Shown here piece after piece: positions 1-9,552 of a DNA stretch of 64,000 nt; the first letter of the stretch is position 1; every line of letters starts with the position of its first letter. Location: positions 3,224,001-3,288,000 of the forward strand of contig NC_019776.1 of NCBI RefSeq assembly GCF_000317675.1, in the 5' to 3' direction. The notes below the pieces were generated by a model. It ran no database searches and had not been told where the DNA came from. It worked only from the letters and a program-made list of their open reading frames with translations. Source of the stretch: Cyanobacterium aponinum PCC 10605 (GTDB taxonomy: Bacteria > Cyanobacteriota > Cyanobacteriia > Cyanobacteriales > Cyanobacteriaceae). The translations under genes were made by a program, and so were the position numbers.

Positions 1-120
1 AGCTGCCGTTAAAACTATACCACTAATAACAAGAGCGACGATTAATTCTACTAAAGAAAGACCTTTTTGTTGATATTTTTTTAGGTTTAAAAATAGTTGC
101 AATAATTTATATCTATTCAT
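1..120 (-). CDS. PilW-like pseudopilin, N-terminal part (runs off the window start)
   Basis: Reading the minus strand from an ATG at 120 gives an open frame of 40 codons that leaves the window. It encodes a short basic leader, then KGLSLVELIVALVISG, the classic type III (prepilin) signal: processing Gly, Glu at +5 of the mature protein, and a hydrophobic helix. The SLVELIVALVISGIVLTAA pattern is closest to PilW/HpsC-type minor pseudopilins. It lies downstream of three other pseudopilin genes on the same strand and is probably the fourth member of that cluster, separated from them by the nuclease gene at 233-1039. Everything beyond the N-terminal helix is outside the window, so the subtype is a guess. 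Confidence 0.75.
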   Translation of the reverse strand, partial: MNRYKLLQLFLNLKKYQQKGLSLVELIVALVISGIVLTAA

Positions 121-232
121 AGTTTTTGACTGTTTTTTATAATATCTAAGATCATACCTAGTTTAAAAATTACCTTAAGCTATATAGAATATTCTTTCCC
201 GTTATGCGGAATGAGGACAAAAGAAGAAATTA

Positions 233-1039
233 TTATGATTTTTCTCCTTGGTTATTATGTTCAGTCAATTGGTTGATCAAATCTAAACTCAAATCAAGGG
301 CTTCAGCAATTTGTTCAGGAGTTAAACCTAAACGTACTAAATTAGGTATGGTTTTGATTTTTCCTTCAATTTCACCCTCAATTTTCCCCTGAGAAAAAGT
401 GTCCTGATAAAATTTTGTCTTTTTAAAATCTGATAAGGTAAACATTTTGTCTAATTCCTCCAGTGAATAATTAGTAAATTTATAAACTAATATTTTTTCC
501 ACCAACTCTATAATATCTTTCTGTTTTGTTTCCGTCTCAACATTTGTTTGAGCTAAGTTAAATAAATAATCTACTTGGGTTTTTGCTTGATCTTCAGAAC
601 TAACAATTAATTTGATGATTTCTAAGCCAATATCCTTACTAGGGTTTACATTTAACTGATTCAGGTAAATAATATCTACCTTGCCCATATCTTGAAAAAA
701 TTGATAATAAACGGGCAAAGAATAATCCATTTTTTCGTCTGCCCAAACTACTACTGCCCTAAAATCTTGTACAGGTTTATATTGCCCTAAATAAACAAAG
801 ATTTCAGTAAATAAACGGTGATATAAGTTTTCATCTTTTTGAAATTGAACTTCAACAAAATAAATTGGTTTCGTTTCCGTTTGGGGAAGAAAAACCCCAT
901 CGATTCTTTTTGCTAATTGTTTCAATTCTTGAGAACAAAATTTATATTCTTGCACCACATTATTAGGTAAATTTAATAGAGCAAAAAAAGTTTCAGGCAA
1001 ATTAGCAAATAGTTCGTAGAAAATAGAATCAGTTTTCAT
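233..1039 (-). CDS. DUF2887 / Rpn-family PD-(D/E)XK nuclease-like protein
   Basis: 268 residues. The N-terminus (MKTDSIFYELF), the RIDGVFLP motif near residue 46 and the strand YFVEVQFQKDE near residue 60 are characteristic of the cyanobacterial DUF2887/Rpn 'recombination-promoting nuclease/putative transposase' family, a PD-(D/E)XK fold. The conserved D of RIDG and E of VEVQFQ would be the metal ligands. The C-terminal part (EGEIEGKIKTIPNLVRLGLTPEQIAEALDL) is the usual short repeat plus helical tail of these proteins. Family members are multicopy and mobile-like; their role is unsettled. The gene lies inside the pseudopilin cluster, on the same strand, between the GspH-like and PilW-like genes. 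It is intact with no visible lesion. Confidence 0.8.
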   Translation of the reverse strand: MKTDSIFYELFANLPETFFALLNLPNNVVQEYKFCSQELKQLAKRIDGVFLPQTETKPIYFVEVQFQKDENLYHRLFTEIFVYLGQYKPVQDFRAVVVWADEKMDYSLPVYYQFFQDMGKVDIIYLNQLNVNPSKDIGLEIIKLIVSSEDQAKTQVDYLFNLAQTNVETETKQKDIIELVEKILVYKFTNYSLEELDKMFTLSDFKKTKFYQDTFSQGKIEGEIEGKIKTIPNLVRLGLTPEQIAEALDLSLDLINQLTEHNNQGEKS

Positions 1040-1067
1040 GTATAAGAGTTAATCTGAATCAATCACT

Positions 1068-1610
1068 TTAAGGGGTATAGCGTTTATTTTCAACATTCAC
1101 ACAGTTTCCACCTTCATTAATTCCCGTACGAATCATTCCAAGAGTAGAAATAACTATACACTTAGCGCTACTTTCAATTACATTCCCTCCAAAATCTTTT
1201 CTAGCAATCCAAAGAGTATCAGCATTACCCGTAGTGCCTGTAAAAGAAAAAGTTATGTTGGTCGGTGTTGTAGAAAAATCCGTTTTAGTAATGCTGACAA
1301 TATCTGTGTCAACAGAGAATGGTTCTAATACACAACCTGCAGGATTACCGCTAGCACCAGACTTTGTAAGTTCAACAGTACAATCAGTACTTTGGCGATT
1401 GGCATTTGTTTGAGCTTCTACTAGGGCGCCCCTAACTTTACCAAAAGCCTCGTTAACCTTTTGCTGTCTCTGCTCTTCTAAAAGATTAGGTACACTCATC
1501 GCCGCCATGATACCGACAATGACAGAGACTAAAACCACCTCAAGGAGGGTGACTCCTTTTTCTTGATTAGACTTATTCAGTAATAAGTTAACTACAACTA
1601 AGTGCCGCAT
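1068..1610 (-). CDS. GspH-like type IV pseudopilin
   Basis: 180 residues. A type III signal sits near residues 18-40: KGVTLLEVVLVSVIVGIMAAMSVP, with processing after the Gly and Glu at +5 of the mature chain. The following helix (QQKVNEAFGKVRGALVEAQTNANRQS) and the beta-rich C-terminus match GspH/FimT-type minor pseudopilins, which prime or cap pilus-like fibres in the inner membrane and periplasm. The start overlaps the end of the upstream PilV-like gene by 23 bases, which implies translational coupling. Two well-spaced cysteines in the C-terminal half could form a disulfide. The target of the pilus (motility or polysaccharide secretion, as in Hps systems) cannot be told from this gene alone. 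Confidence 0.8.
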   Translation of the reverse strand: MRHLVVVNLLLNKSNQEKGVTLLEVVLVSVIVGIMAAMSVPNLLEEQRQQKVNEAFGKVRGALVEAQTNANRQSTDCTVELTKSGASGNPAGCVLEPFSVDTDIVSITKTDFSTTPTNITFSFTGTTGNADTLWIARKDFGGNVIESSAKCIVISTLGMIRTGINEGGNCVNVENKRYTP

Positions 1611-2172
1611 TGGGTAAAACCTCCGTTGATAAAGTTGTTACGACGTTATCCCCACCACTTTTATAACGGGGATGGGTGCTATCATAGCTGATGGTATAAC
1701 TAACTTGTAAAATATTCTCAGGAGCTGTATAAGCTCTTGCCACATCATAAGACTTACCATTTATATCAATATCGGAAGTATTCGGGTATGTACCGTCAAT
1801 AAAATCCTGTAATCTAGTTCCATACTTAGAATTATCACAAGCATTTGCTTGAGAGGGTGTTAATCCGGAAGTTTCAGTTGGGTTATCTAAAATAAACGCT
1901 TGATAACGTATCAATTCTAAATCTTGTTGTACCCAATTTGTCGCTTCTTGTTTATCTTGTGCTTGAACTCTAAGTAAAGTTGCTAAGACTGTGGCTTGAA
2001 GGGAACCTAAAACAAAGCCAGTAATCACAAGAATTGTCACTAATACTTCAAGAATGGAAAAACCTTCCTCCCATTTCTCATTTTTGAGGCAAAAAGTAGG
2101 ATCTTGAGATAATTTATGAGAATAGATATTTTTCAGATTTTTTAGAAGTATAAAAGTGAATAAATTTGACAT
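1588..2172 (-). CDS. PilV-like type IV pseudopilin (HpsB-like)
   Basis: 194 residues. A long cytoplasmic leader (about 35 residues) precedes the prepilin motif EGFSILEVLVTILVITGFVLGSLQA, followed by the amphipathic helix QAQDKQEATNWVQQDLELIRYQA. The ILEVLV core with a Thr/Ala-rich helix is typical of PilV/GspI-like minor pseudopilins. The gene starts 3 bases after the stop of the PilX-like gene and overlaps the next pseudopilin gene by 23 bases, so the three are clearly one operon on the minus strand. In filamentous cyanobacteria related genes (hpsB-D) help secrete hormogonium polysaccharide; whether that applies here is inference. Confidence 0.75.
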   Translation of the reverse strand: MSNLFTFILLKNLKNIYSHKLSQDPTFCLKNEKWEEGFSILEVLVTILVITGFVLGSLQATVLATLLRVQAQDKQEATNWVQQDLELIRYQAFILDNPTETSGLTPSQANACDNSKYGTRLQDFIDGTYPNTSDIDINGKSYDVARAYTAPENILQVSYTISYDSTHPRYKSGGDNVVTTLSTEVLPNAALSCS

Positions 2173-2175
2173 TAG

Positions 2176-3759
2176 TTAACCTCCTATTCTTTGCCATTGA
2201 GTGATTGAGCCAATTTGTGGAGGTATATTTGTCGGAACTAATCCGATCGCATCCCAATCAGTAATATCTTGAACCACAACTACTTGACCAGTATTAGAGC
2301 CACAAGTGCTAGGAGGATTAAACATTCTTGCCCAAACAGCTCCTGTAAAACCATTACCAGCACCAGTACCAGCCGCCCCAACTGCGTAATCAGGGGCAAA
2401 AACAAAACCAAATACTTCAGCACCCCCAGCTAAACAAATATGAGGTTCTTGGCTAGTTGGCCCTCCTGTATTAACACCATATCCAAATATGTTCAGATTC
2501 TCTCTTCTAAAAATACTAGGATTAAGTAGATCCGAAGGATAGGTAACTATTTTAGTGACAGGATCACATATATAGTCAGTAGTAGTTGTACAACTATTAT
2601 CTATAACTTGACTACCACCAATATCAATATTGCCATATAAATTAATTACAACTTTTCTACCGGGTACAATTTTAATCTTTTCCCCACCATTAAGAGAAAT
2701 ATTATTAACTTTGTATTTATAAACTTTGACATTGTAAGTCACACCGTTATCTGTAATTTGCTGAGTTTCAATATGTTGATCCGTACTTCTTGGTAAAGTA
2801 GTAGAGCTAGTAATATCTCCGAGATTGTAATACTTTGGATCAGTGTCGGCGGGTGGGGTTGGTAATTGGGGGAATAACATATCAGAAAGAATAACATCGT
2901 TACCCGGAGCGATATTTAAGTCCATATTGTCACAGTCTGGAACAAGTAGTGTTGCGTTAATAATACTGTTAGATGGTGAACCTATTTGTTGATCGCTAAT
3001 CCAAACCCCCGGAAATGGAGTTGATACAGTTGCTCTTCTTAAGGGTATCGTTACTTGCACATTGCTTTGCGAACTATTTGTGCTTGTAAATAAATCACTA
3101 GCAGAATTAGCACTGGGGTTAATTTGACTTTCTATTTCTAAAATTCCGTGAGCGTAAATTTCCCCTTCTGCTACGCCACCTGATAATTCATCCAATTGTT
3201 CTTTTATGGTTTTGGGAGTAGGACTGAGAATCTTCTCAATGGGTTTACCATCGGTCTTTTCTAACCTATAATCGACCACCTTAAATGCACCTTGACGAAA
3301 ATCACTGGCACTGGAGGGACTTTCGACAACCGTATCTCCATCAGTTTTAAATTTGCCAACAGTAGTACTAACAGTTGTACCTCCTGCACCTGAAGTTAAA
3401 CTTGAACAGGTTGAATTAGTACTAGAAGTGTTTGTAAATGTGCCTTGTAATTGCATTGTCCCGGCTTGAGATTCCCAGTCTGCAAGAGAATATTCTGCCA
3501 ATTTAGAATTTTTAGCTAAAAAATTATGCACTCTGGTCACACCTAATTCAGCAACCGCCATGGTTTTTTTGGAAAACTCACCAGCTTGAACATTTGTTTT
3601 ATCTTTAGAAGAGTTAAATAAAGTTAGGCTAGTAGCAATAATCAGAACTAAACCAATCCCGATCGCAACAATTAATGTATTTCCCTTTTCTGGGTTATTT
3701 TTATTTATTTTATTAACCCAAAGCCACAAATTTAATAATTCTTGTTTTGAGTTTTTCAT
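2176..3759 (-). CDS. PilX-like pseudopilin/adhesin-type protein
   Basis: 527 residues, first gene of the pseudopilin operon. The N-terminus has a leader of about 27 residues ending EKGNTLIVAIGIGLVLIIATSLTLFNSSKDKT, a prepilin-like or signal-anchor helix lacking the usual Glu+5, as in PilX/HpsA-type proteins. The next helix (MAVAELGVTRVHNFLAKN) is typical of PilX N-terminal regions. The rest is beta-rich, with cysteines in pairs (NSTCSSL; DNSCTTTTDYICD; STCGSN), suggesting extracellular disulfides, and an A/G-rich stretch around AGTGAGNGFTGAVWARMF that recalls the polymer-forming-adhesin part of HpsA-like proteins. It is far shorter than hormogonium HpsA. The role as a pilus-tip or minor subunit is inferred from context. 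Confidence 0.65.
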   Translation of the reverse strand: MKNSKQELLNLWLWVNKINKNNPEKGNTLIVAIGIGLVLIIATSLTLFNSSKDKTNVQAGEFSKKTMAVAELGVTRVHNFLAKNSKLAEYSLADWESQAGTMQLQGTFTNTSSTNSTCSSLTSGAGGTTVSTTVGKFKTDGDTVVESPSSASDFRQGAFKVVDYRLEKTDGKPIEKILSPTPKTIKEQLDELSGGVAEGEIYAHGILEIESQINPSANSASDLFTSTNSSQSNVQVTIPLRRATVSTPFPGVWISDQQIGSPSNSIINATLLVPDCDNMDLNIAPGNDVILSDMLFPQLPTPPADTDPKYYNLGDITSSTTLPRSTDQHIETQQITDNGVTYNVKVYKYKVNNISLNGGEKIKIVPGRKVVINLYGNIDIGGSQVIDNSCTTTTDYICDPVTKIVTYPSDLLNPSIFRRENLNIFGYGVNTGGPTSQEPHICLAGGAEVFGFVFAPDYAVGAAGTGAGNGFTGAVWARMFNPPSTCGSNTGQVVVVQDITDWDAIGLVPTNIPPQIGSITQWQRIGG

Positions 3760-4284
3760 TTTGATACTTCACCTCTTTTATTCATATTCTGTATCAATTC
3801 TTAATGTATTTTTATATAGTAATGATAATAATAAGTCTATTTCTATGATAACTTTGTTTTTTCTTTTAAATCTTAGTATTTATACGGAAGTTTATGAAAT
3901 ATTTTTTAATTAATCCTTTAGAAGAGAGGAATTTATAGTAATTTTTATCGAGTTTTTTCTATACTTCATTCAAGTGAATAAAATATAATTGAGATAAAAA
4001 AATAGAAGAATTAAAAATAGTAATTAATCTCAGTTCGGTTTAAGAATATCGGATAAGGCCAGATGTCAGGTTTCAGGTTGCAGGTGTTGGGGTGATGCGG
4101 GGACAAGGGGGGGAGAAATTGGGGCTTAGGGTGTTGGGATATTAGATAGAGTTTTTTATTATCACTCTACAGTTAAAGTTTTCTTGACTGGTATATTGTG
4201 GATTGACACCACGAACAATCTTGGTCATAACTTTGCGGTAGTATTCTAACCAGTCAAAGAATATTCTGCAAGAAGCCTATTGAT
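3760..4284. other. Intergenic region: truncated MITE end, heptamer repeats and a possible gene fragment
   Basis: 525 bases between the pseudopilin operon and tyrS. The first 260 bases are very AT-rich and presumably hold the operon promoter; no clear box was assigned. At about 4026-4120 is a left end of the MITE family described at 62449 (CTCAGTTCGGTTTAAGAATATC followed by CAGGTTT-type heptamers and a G-rich run), without a matching right end. At 4184-4257 a 9-base inverted repeat (TTGACTGGT / ACCAGTCAA) brackets a stretch that, on the minus strand, can be read as about 35 coding-like codons without a start. That looks like a decayed gene piece. Confidence 0.5.
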
Positions 4285-5496
4285 TTAGACTAGACGAATA
4301 AATTTCTTTTTACCGACTTGTAAAATTTTGCCTTTTAATTGAGTAGGGTCATCATAAGTTATATTAACATCAGAGATGCGATCGCCCTCTAAACGGACAC
4401 TGCCCCCCTGAATTTGTCTTCTACCTTCCCCACTACTATTTACTAAACCACTGGCATTGAGAATGTAAAATAATTTAGCTGGAAATTCAACACTTTCGAG
4501 AGAAAATTCGGGAACGGCTTGTGCATTAGCCATATTTTGACGACTAACTATTTCTAAAGCAGTTTTTTGAGCCATTAAAGCCGCTTCTTGTCCATGGTAT
4601 TGAGAAATAATCTCTACCGCTAATAATTTTTGTGCTTCTCTAGGATTTTCGGGAATTTCTGTTAAGGCAAAGTTGGTTAATAATTCATAGTAATTGGGTA
4701 ATAAGGCATCGGGAGTTTTTTCTAATTTAGAGTACATGGATAAGGCATCTTCCTTCAACCCAACATAATTATTGAGAGATTTCGACATTTTCTGCTCTCC
4801 ATCCGTACCGATTAAAATGGGTAAAAGCACTCCAAATTGTGGTTTTTGTCCAAAATGTCTCTGTAAATCTCGCCCCACTGCAATGTTAAATTTTTGGTCT
4901 GTGCCTCCCAATTCCACATCTGCATTTACCGCCACTGAATCATAACCTTGCATTAGAGGATAGAGAAACTCATGAAGATAAATGGGGGTTTGTTGATTGT
5001 AGCGATTATTAAAACCCTCTTTTGCTAACATTTGTTGTACTGTCATAGTAGCCAGTAATTCCTGTATTTGGGCTAGATCTAATTTACTTAACCACTCTGA
5101 ATTGTAGCGAATCTCCAATCGTCCGGGGGTATCAAAATCTAAAATAGGGCGTAATTGTTGTAAATAAGTTTCTGCGTTTTGCTTTACTTCCTCTGCACTC
5201 AATTGTTTTCTAACTTTATCTTTCCCTGTGGGATCACCTATTTGAGCGGTAAAATCACCAATAATAACTACTGCTGTGTGTCCTTGATCTTGAAATGCTC
5301 TTAATTTGCGAAAGGGTATGCTATGCCCCAAATGTAAATCTGTCCCCGTGGGATCAATTCCTAATTTAACCCTTAAAGGGCGATCGCATCTATTACATAA
5401 TTGTTCTAAATTTTCACTCTCTTCTTGAGAATCTGTTTGGGAGGGAAAAACTTCGGTAACGCCTCTATATAGCCACTCAAAATTGTCACTTGTCAT
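4285..5496 (-). CDS. tyrS: Tyrosyl-tRNA synthetase
   Basis: 403 residues, the normal length for bacterial TyrS. It charges tRNA-Tyr with tyrosine using ATP. The class I signature HLGH is at residues 55-58 and KMSKS at 236-240. The tyrosine-binding strand around [24 protein letters not shown] is present, and an S4-like RNA-binding domain ([21 protein letters not shown]) occupies the last 65 or so residues. The sequence is intact. It stands alone on the minus strand, flanked on both sides by repeat-filled intergenic DNA, so it is probably monocistronic. Identification is secure. Confidence 0.97.
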   Translation of the reverse strand: MTSDNFEWLYRGVTEVFPSQTDSQEESENLEQLCNRCDRPLRVKLGIDPTGTDLHLGHSIPFRKLRAFQDQGHTAVVIIGDFTAQIGDPTGKDKVRKQLSAEEVKQNAETYLQQLRPILDFDTPGRLEIRYNSEWLSKLDLAQIQELLATMTVQQMLAKEGFNNRYNQQTPIYLHEFLYPLMQGYDSVAVNADVELGGTDQKFNIAVGRDLQRHFGQKPQFGVLLPILIGTDGEQKMSKSLNNYVGLKEDALSMYSKLEKTPDALLPNYYELLTNFALTEIPENPREAQKLLAVEIISQYHGQEAALMAQKTALEIVSRQNMANAQAVPEFSLESVEFPAKLFYILNASGLVNSSGEGRRQIQGGSVRLEGDRISDVNITYDDPTQLKGKILQVGKKKFIRLV

Positions 5497-5554
5497 CTAC
5501 TTTTGTTTCTTTAAATATGTACCAAAATTTCAGTCAACATCATATCATGGTTCG

Positions 5555-5800
5555 GTGTTTGGGGGATAAGGAGATGAGGAGATGAGGAGATGGGGAGATG
5601 GGGAGATAAGGTGTCAGGTATTGGGAGAAAGTAATAAGTAATGAGTAATGAGTGATAAATAATGAGTGTTTGGGGTTTTTAATTCTTAATTCTTAATTCT
5701 TAATTTTTAATTATCAACTATTCGCTATTCGCTATTCACTATTCACTATTCACCATTCACTTTTGCCTTCTCCTAATTACTAATTTCTAATTGGATAAAG
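5555..5800. repeat. Directional heptamer-repeat block (STRR) between tyrS and the WD40 gene
   Basis: In order on the plus strand: GAGGAGATG/GGGGAGATG units, a short GTGTCAGG unit, AGTAATG units, a TTAATTC heptamer array, then a CTATTCA/CTATTCG heptamer array ending near TTTGCC. Each tract has a 7-base period, like the short tandemly repeated repetitive sequences of cyanobacteria. The same order recurs in other gaps of this window (for example 8040-8200, 29646-29870, 59499-59695). It contains no spacers and is not a CRISPR array. Confidence 0.75.
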
Positions 5801-5841
5801 ACTTTTTGAGCAAAGCCTAATAATTAACTATAATTATTTTG

Positions 5842-8022
5842 ATGCCCCTAAATACAAAATTAAGTCTTATGGATGAGGATAAATTAAAGAAATTAGAAGA
5901 ACAACTATATAACGATACTCCTTTCTTTGGCGATCGCATTCGACAAAATGCCGCTAAAGAGTTAATCGAAGAAAAAACTCCTCAAACCGTAGAATTATTA
6001 ATCAGAGTTTTTATTTTCAGTCAGGATAAAAATTTCCGCAATCTAATTTTAAACAGTTTAAAAAGCATCAAAATTCAAGAAACAGCCTTAACAGATGTAA
6101 TATGTAGAATATGGGCGGAAACCAGAGATGAAGATTTAAGTAAACTTATTAAGTTAAAAGGATGGGTAGCAACAAATCCTCCTGAATTGAGATTGTTAAC
6201 AGCTTTAAATTTAGGATGGCGGGGCATTATCGATGAAAAAGGAATAGAAATTATTGCACCTTTAATTAATTTATCTTTAACAGAAAATGACGCTTTTATC
6301 AAAAAAATAGCCCAAATGTGGCTCAATAACCTCTCTCAACCTGAACTACAAGAAGAAGTTTGTCGCCTTGCCAGTGAAGAAAATAATCAAGAAGCATTAA
6401 CCTTAGCTACTGAATGCGGTTACACTCCTTCAGAGCCTTCTCAAGCCGCTTTGTTCTGCTATTTTACACAACAATGGGACAAATATCGAGAAATTGACCC
6501 TGATTATCAACTTTTGGAAAATTTTTACTATAATGCGACTTCAGAGTTACAAGAAAGGATAGAAAAACATGGTATCACTTTCAAAAGACTGGAATGGATT
6601 TGGATTGTATTAGGGGGCAAAAAAGGCAGACGATTAAGAGAAATTACCAAAAGTCAATGGGAAAATATCATTCAAACAATGGTGATGGGGCAACACTGGA
6701 ATTTGTTGCTATCATTTGTTCCCATCGTTCCCGCCGTTTTTAGTCAGAAAATAGTTAAAAAGCTCGAAACTAAACGTTTAGCTATTAAAGAGCCTGAATT
6801 AAAGCAAAAATTAACTCAATTAAGTCAATTATTCCAAAATATTAAAGGTAATATTCCCCCTCAAGGTAATTTAGTTCGTTGTTACCACACCTTAGAAGGA
6901 CACACTAAAGCCATAGAAGCGATCGCAATTTCTCCTGATTGTAAAACATTAGTTAGTGCAGGAGATGAATTAATTAGAGTTTGGGATATAGATACAGGAA
7001 AACTGTTGAATACTCTTAACGGACATTTAAAACCGATTACTAGCCTTTGTTTGAGTGGTGATGGTACGATTTTAGCTAGTGGCAGTCGAGATAAAACGGT
7101 TTCTTTGTGGCGTTTACCTGAAGGTAATTTAATTGGCAATTTATCAGCAAATACTGCCTCCGTATGGTCTTTAGCTATGACTAAATCCGCTAAACTGATA
7201 GCTAGTGCTAGTTACCAAGAAATAAGGTTATGGCAATATCCCCAGGGTAGATTATTTAAAAATTTACGGGGACATCAAAGGGAAGTCGAGAAAGTGATTC
7301 TATCTCAAGATGACAGTTTATTAATTGCTGGAGGAGGAACAAAAGATAATAGTATTCGGGTATGGCGTTTACCAGAAGGAGATCACCTTTATAATTTATT
7401 TGGTCATCAGGATGCTATTTGTGATTTAGCTGTTACCTCGGATAACAAAATTTTAGCCTCTGCGAGTAAAGACCACACAATTAAATTATGGTCTTTAGAA
7501 GAAGGAAAAGAAATTGCTACTTTAGAAGGACATTTAGGGAGAGTTTGGTGTTTAGCAATTACCTCTGATAATGAAAATCTTGTGACTGGTAGTGATGATG
7601 GTACGGTAAAAATATGGTCATTAACCACCCATAATTTATTAGATACTTTCGCTGGTCATGAAGATGGTATTTTTTGTTTAGATATTAGCCCTGATGGACG
7701 CTTGTTGGCTACGGGAGGAAGAGATAAAACTGTGAGAATGTGGGATTTAACCACAGGAGAAAATGTTAATACTTTGAATGTGCATCAAGGAATTATCACT
7801 CAAATAAAATTTACTGATGATGGTACAAATTTAATAACAGGAAGCGGCGATCGCACCTTAAAAATTTGGCGTTGGGATTTATCCCGATTATGTAATATAT
7901 CACCCCGCTTAATGACTAAAGAAGATAAACAATGGCTTAAATCAGCCCTAGAAAGCGGACATCTCACCCCCCAAGAACAAGAATGGATTACCTTATTAGC
8001 TAAGTTGCAAAAGAACGAGTAG
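5842..8022 (+). CDS. WD40 beta-propeller protein with helical N-terminal domain
   Basis: About 726 residues. The first 340 or so residues are alpha-helical, with HEAT-like stretches (AKELIEEKTPQTVELLIRVF; ALTDVICRIW). From about residue 345 there are seven or eight WD40 repeats, each ending in patterns such as IRVWDIDTG, VSLWRLPEG, IRLWQYPQG, IKLWSLEEG, VKIWSLTTH and VRMWDLTTG. These form a propeller for protein-protein contacts. No kinase, NB-ARC or protease domain is attached, unlike many large cyanobacterial WD40 proteins. The upstream TTG at 5839 is a poorer start than ATG 5842; ATG 5869 (MDEDKLKK) is a third option. No Shine-Dalgarno sequence settles it. Function is unknown beyond scaffolding. 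Confidence 0.85.
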   Translation: MPLNTKLSLMDEDKLKKLEEQLYNDTPFFGDRIRQNAAKELIEEKTPQTVELLIRVFIFSQDKNFRNLILNSLKSIKIQETALTDVICRIWAETRDEDLSKLIKLKGWVATNPPELRLLTALNLGWRGIIDEKGIEIIAPLINLSLTENDAFIKKIAQMWLNNLSQPELQEEVCRLASEENNQEALTLATECGYTPSEPSQAALFCYFTQQWDKYREIDPDYQLLENFYYNATSELQERIEKHGITFKRLEWIWIVLGGKKGRRLREITKSQWENIIQTMVMGQHWNLLLSFVPIVPAVFSQKIVKKLETKRLAIKEPELKQKLTQLSQLFQNIKGNIPPQGNLVRCYHTLEGHTKAIEAIAISPDCKTLVSAGDELIRVWDIDTGKLLNTLNGHLKPITSLCLSGDGTILASGSRDKTVSLWRLPEGNLIGNLSANTASVWSLAMTKSAKLIASASYQEIRLWQYPQGRLFKNLRGHQREVEKVILSQDDSLLIAGGGTKDNSIRVWRLPEGDHLYNLFGHQDAICDLAVTSDNKILASASKDHTIKLWSLEEGKEIATLEGHLGRVWCLAITSDNENLVTGSDDGTVKIWSLTTHNLLDTFAGHEDGIFCLDISPDGRLLATGGRDKTVRMWDLTTGENVNTLNVHQGIITQIKFTDDGTNLITGSGDRTLKIWRWDLSRLCNISPRLMTKEDKQWLKSALESGHLTPQEQEWITLLAKLQKNE

Positions 8023-8039
8023 AGAGTTCGGGGTTATGA

Positions 8040-8200
8040 AAGAGGTGTCAGGTGCCAGGTGTCAGGTTTCAGGTGTTAGGGTGTTTAGGGGATGAGGTGA
8101 GAGGGGGAAATTAGTTCGGCTCTTACACTCCCTTCGGTCGTGAACGGGGTTTTTAATTCTTAATTCTTAATTCTTAATTCTTAATTATTCACTAATTGCC
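8040..8200. repeat. Directional heptamer-repeat block upstream of bioF
   Basis: Contains GTGTCAGG/GTGCCAGG/TTTCAGG heptamers, a G-rich GGGGATGAGG run, the phrase CGGTCGTGAACGGGGTTTTTAATT (also seen near 60340) and a TTAATTC heptamer array. The order and polarity match the other blocks in the window. It lies between the WD40 stop and the bioF start. Confidence 0.7.
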
Positions 8201-8223
8201 TTTGCCCTTTTTACAATCAATTA

Positions 8224-9375
8224 ATGTCTTCTTTAAACAACTATCTTTCTCAATCTCTAAATACCATCAAAAAAGCCCATTGGTATCGTCAAGAAAAATT
8301 GATAACGGGTTTGCCTTCTGCGGTAGTATCCATAGAAGGACGACAATTAGTTAATTTTGCTAGTAACGATTATCTCGGATTAGCAGGAGACTCCCGACTT
8401 ATTCAAGCAGGAATTGAAGCCTTAAAACAATATGGTACAGGTAGTACAGGATCGCGCCTTTTAAGTGGACACAGAAAATTACATCAAGAATTAGAAGATG
8501 CGATCGCATCTTGGAAACAAGTCGAAAAAGCCCTAGTTTTTAGTTCTGGATATAGTGCGAATATCGGCACAATCACCTCCTTAGTTAAACAAAAAGACCT
8601 AATTTTAGAAGATGAATATAACCATTCTAGTCTGAAAAATGGAGCAAAATTAAGCCAAGCGAAAAAAATTCAGTATAAACACGGAAATATTCAAGATTTA
8701 AGCGAAAAATTAGCTCAAAACCGTCATCAATATCGCCATTGTTTAATTGTCACCGACAGCGTTTTTAGTATGGATGGTGATTTGTGTCCATTACCAGAAT
8801 TAGTTGCCATTACCGAAAAATTTGATTGTTGGTTACTGATAGATGAAGCCCACGCCACCGGAGTTATGGGTAAAACAGGAGCTGGTTGTTTGGAACATTT
8901 TGGGGTAAAAGGAGATAATATTATTCAAATTGGGACTTTAAGTAAAGCAATTGCTAGTCTAGGAGGTTATGTTGCGGGGAGTAAATTACTCATCGATTTT
9001 TTACGTAACCGTTGTCCCACATGGATTTATACCACCGCTCTCTCTCCTGCGGATACAGCTTCAGCATTAGCCGCCATTAAGCTGATTCAAAAATACCCTG
9101 AAATGAGAACCCGATTATGGCAAAATATTAACTTATTTAAAGAAATATTAACTACACTCAAAATCGACTTTTTACCAACAGAATCAGCCATTATCTGTGT
9201 AAAAGAAAAAACTGCGAAACAAGCACTACAATGGAGCTTAAAACTGCAAGAGAAAGGGTTTTTTGTTCCAGCCATACGTCCTCCTACTGTTCCCACCAGT
9301 CGCCTTCGTTTTTCCATTATGGCTACCCATGAAAAACGTCATTTCTATGATTTACAATCTTATTTGGGGAATTAA
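8224..9375 (+). CDS. bioF: 8-amino-7-oxononanoate synthase
   Basis: 383 residues. A PLP-dependent alpha-oxoamine synthase that condenses pimeloyl-ACP (or CoA) with L-alanine in biotin synthesis. Visible motifs are the N-terminal [11 protein letters not shown], the glycine-rich [13 protein letters not shown] near residue 75, DEAHATG (D207 and H210 contact the cofactor) and the Schiff-base lysine K241 in [13 protein letters not shown]. Length and motifs fit BioF better than KBL or serine palmitoyltransferase, including the start ATG 8224 that gives the usual N-terminus. No other bio genes are adjacent, as is common in cyanobacteria. A repeat block sits upstream and a short AT-rich gap downstream. 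Confidence 0.92.
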   Translation: MSSLNNYLSQSLNTIKKAHWYRQEKLITGLPSAVVSIEGRQLVNFASNDYLGLAGDSRLIQAGIEALKQYGTGSTGSRLLSGHRKLHQELEDAIASWKQVEKALVFSSGYSANIGTITSLVKQKDLILEDEYNHSSLKNGAKLSQAKKIQYKHGNIQDLSEKLAQNRHQYRHCLIVTDSVFSMDGDLCPLPELVAITEKFDCWLLIDEAHATGVMGKTGAGCLEHFGVKGDNIIQIGTLSKAIASLGGYVAGSKLLIDFLRNRCPTWIYTTALSPADTASALAAIKLIQKYPEMRTRLWQNINLFKEILTTLKIDFLPTESAIICVKEKTAKQALQWSLKLQEKGFFVPAIRPPTVPTSRLRFSIMATHEKRHFYDLQSYLGN

Positions 9376-9552
9376 AACTATCTGCTTAACCTCCCAATTT
9401 TAAATTTTTAACACCTAAGTGTTTTTTTAAAGATAATATAAAGAGGAAAAAATATATAGAATCTTTATTTATTTTCAGTATAAGCACTTATGCAAGTTAA
9501 GATGATATTATCAAACTCAATCATTAATGATTTACCTAGAGAAGGGTCAACA

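Noticed and set aside
5690-5765. Possible CRISPR array from repeated TTAATTC and CTATTCA units
   Set aside because: The units are contiguous heptamers without spacers, the same as other STRR tracts in the window, and no cas gene is near.
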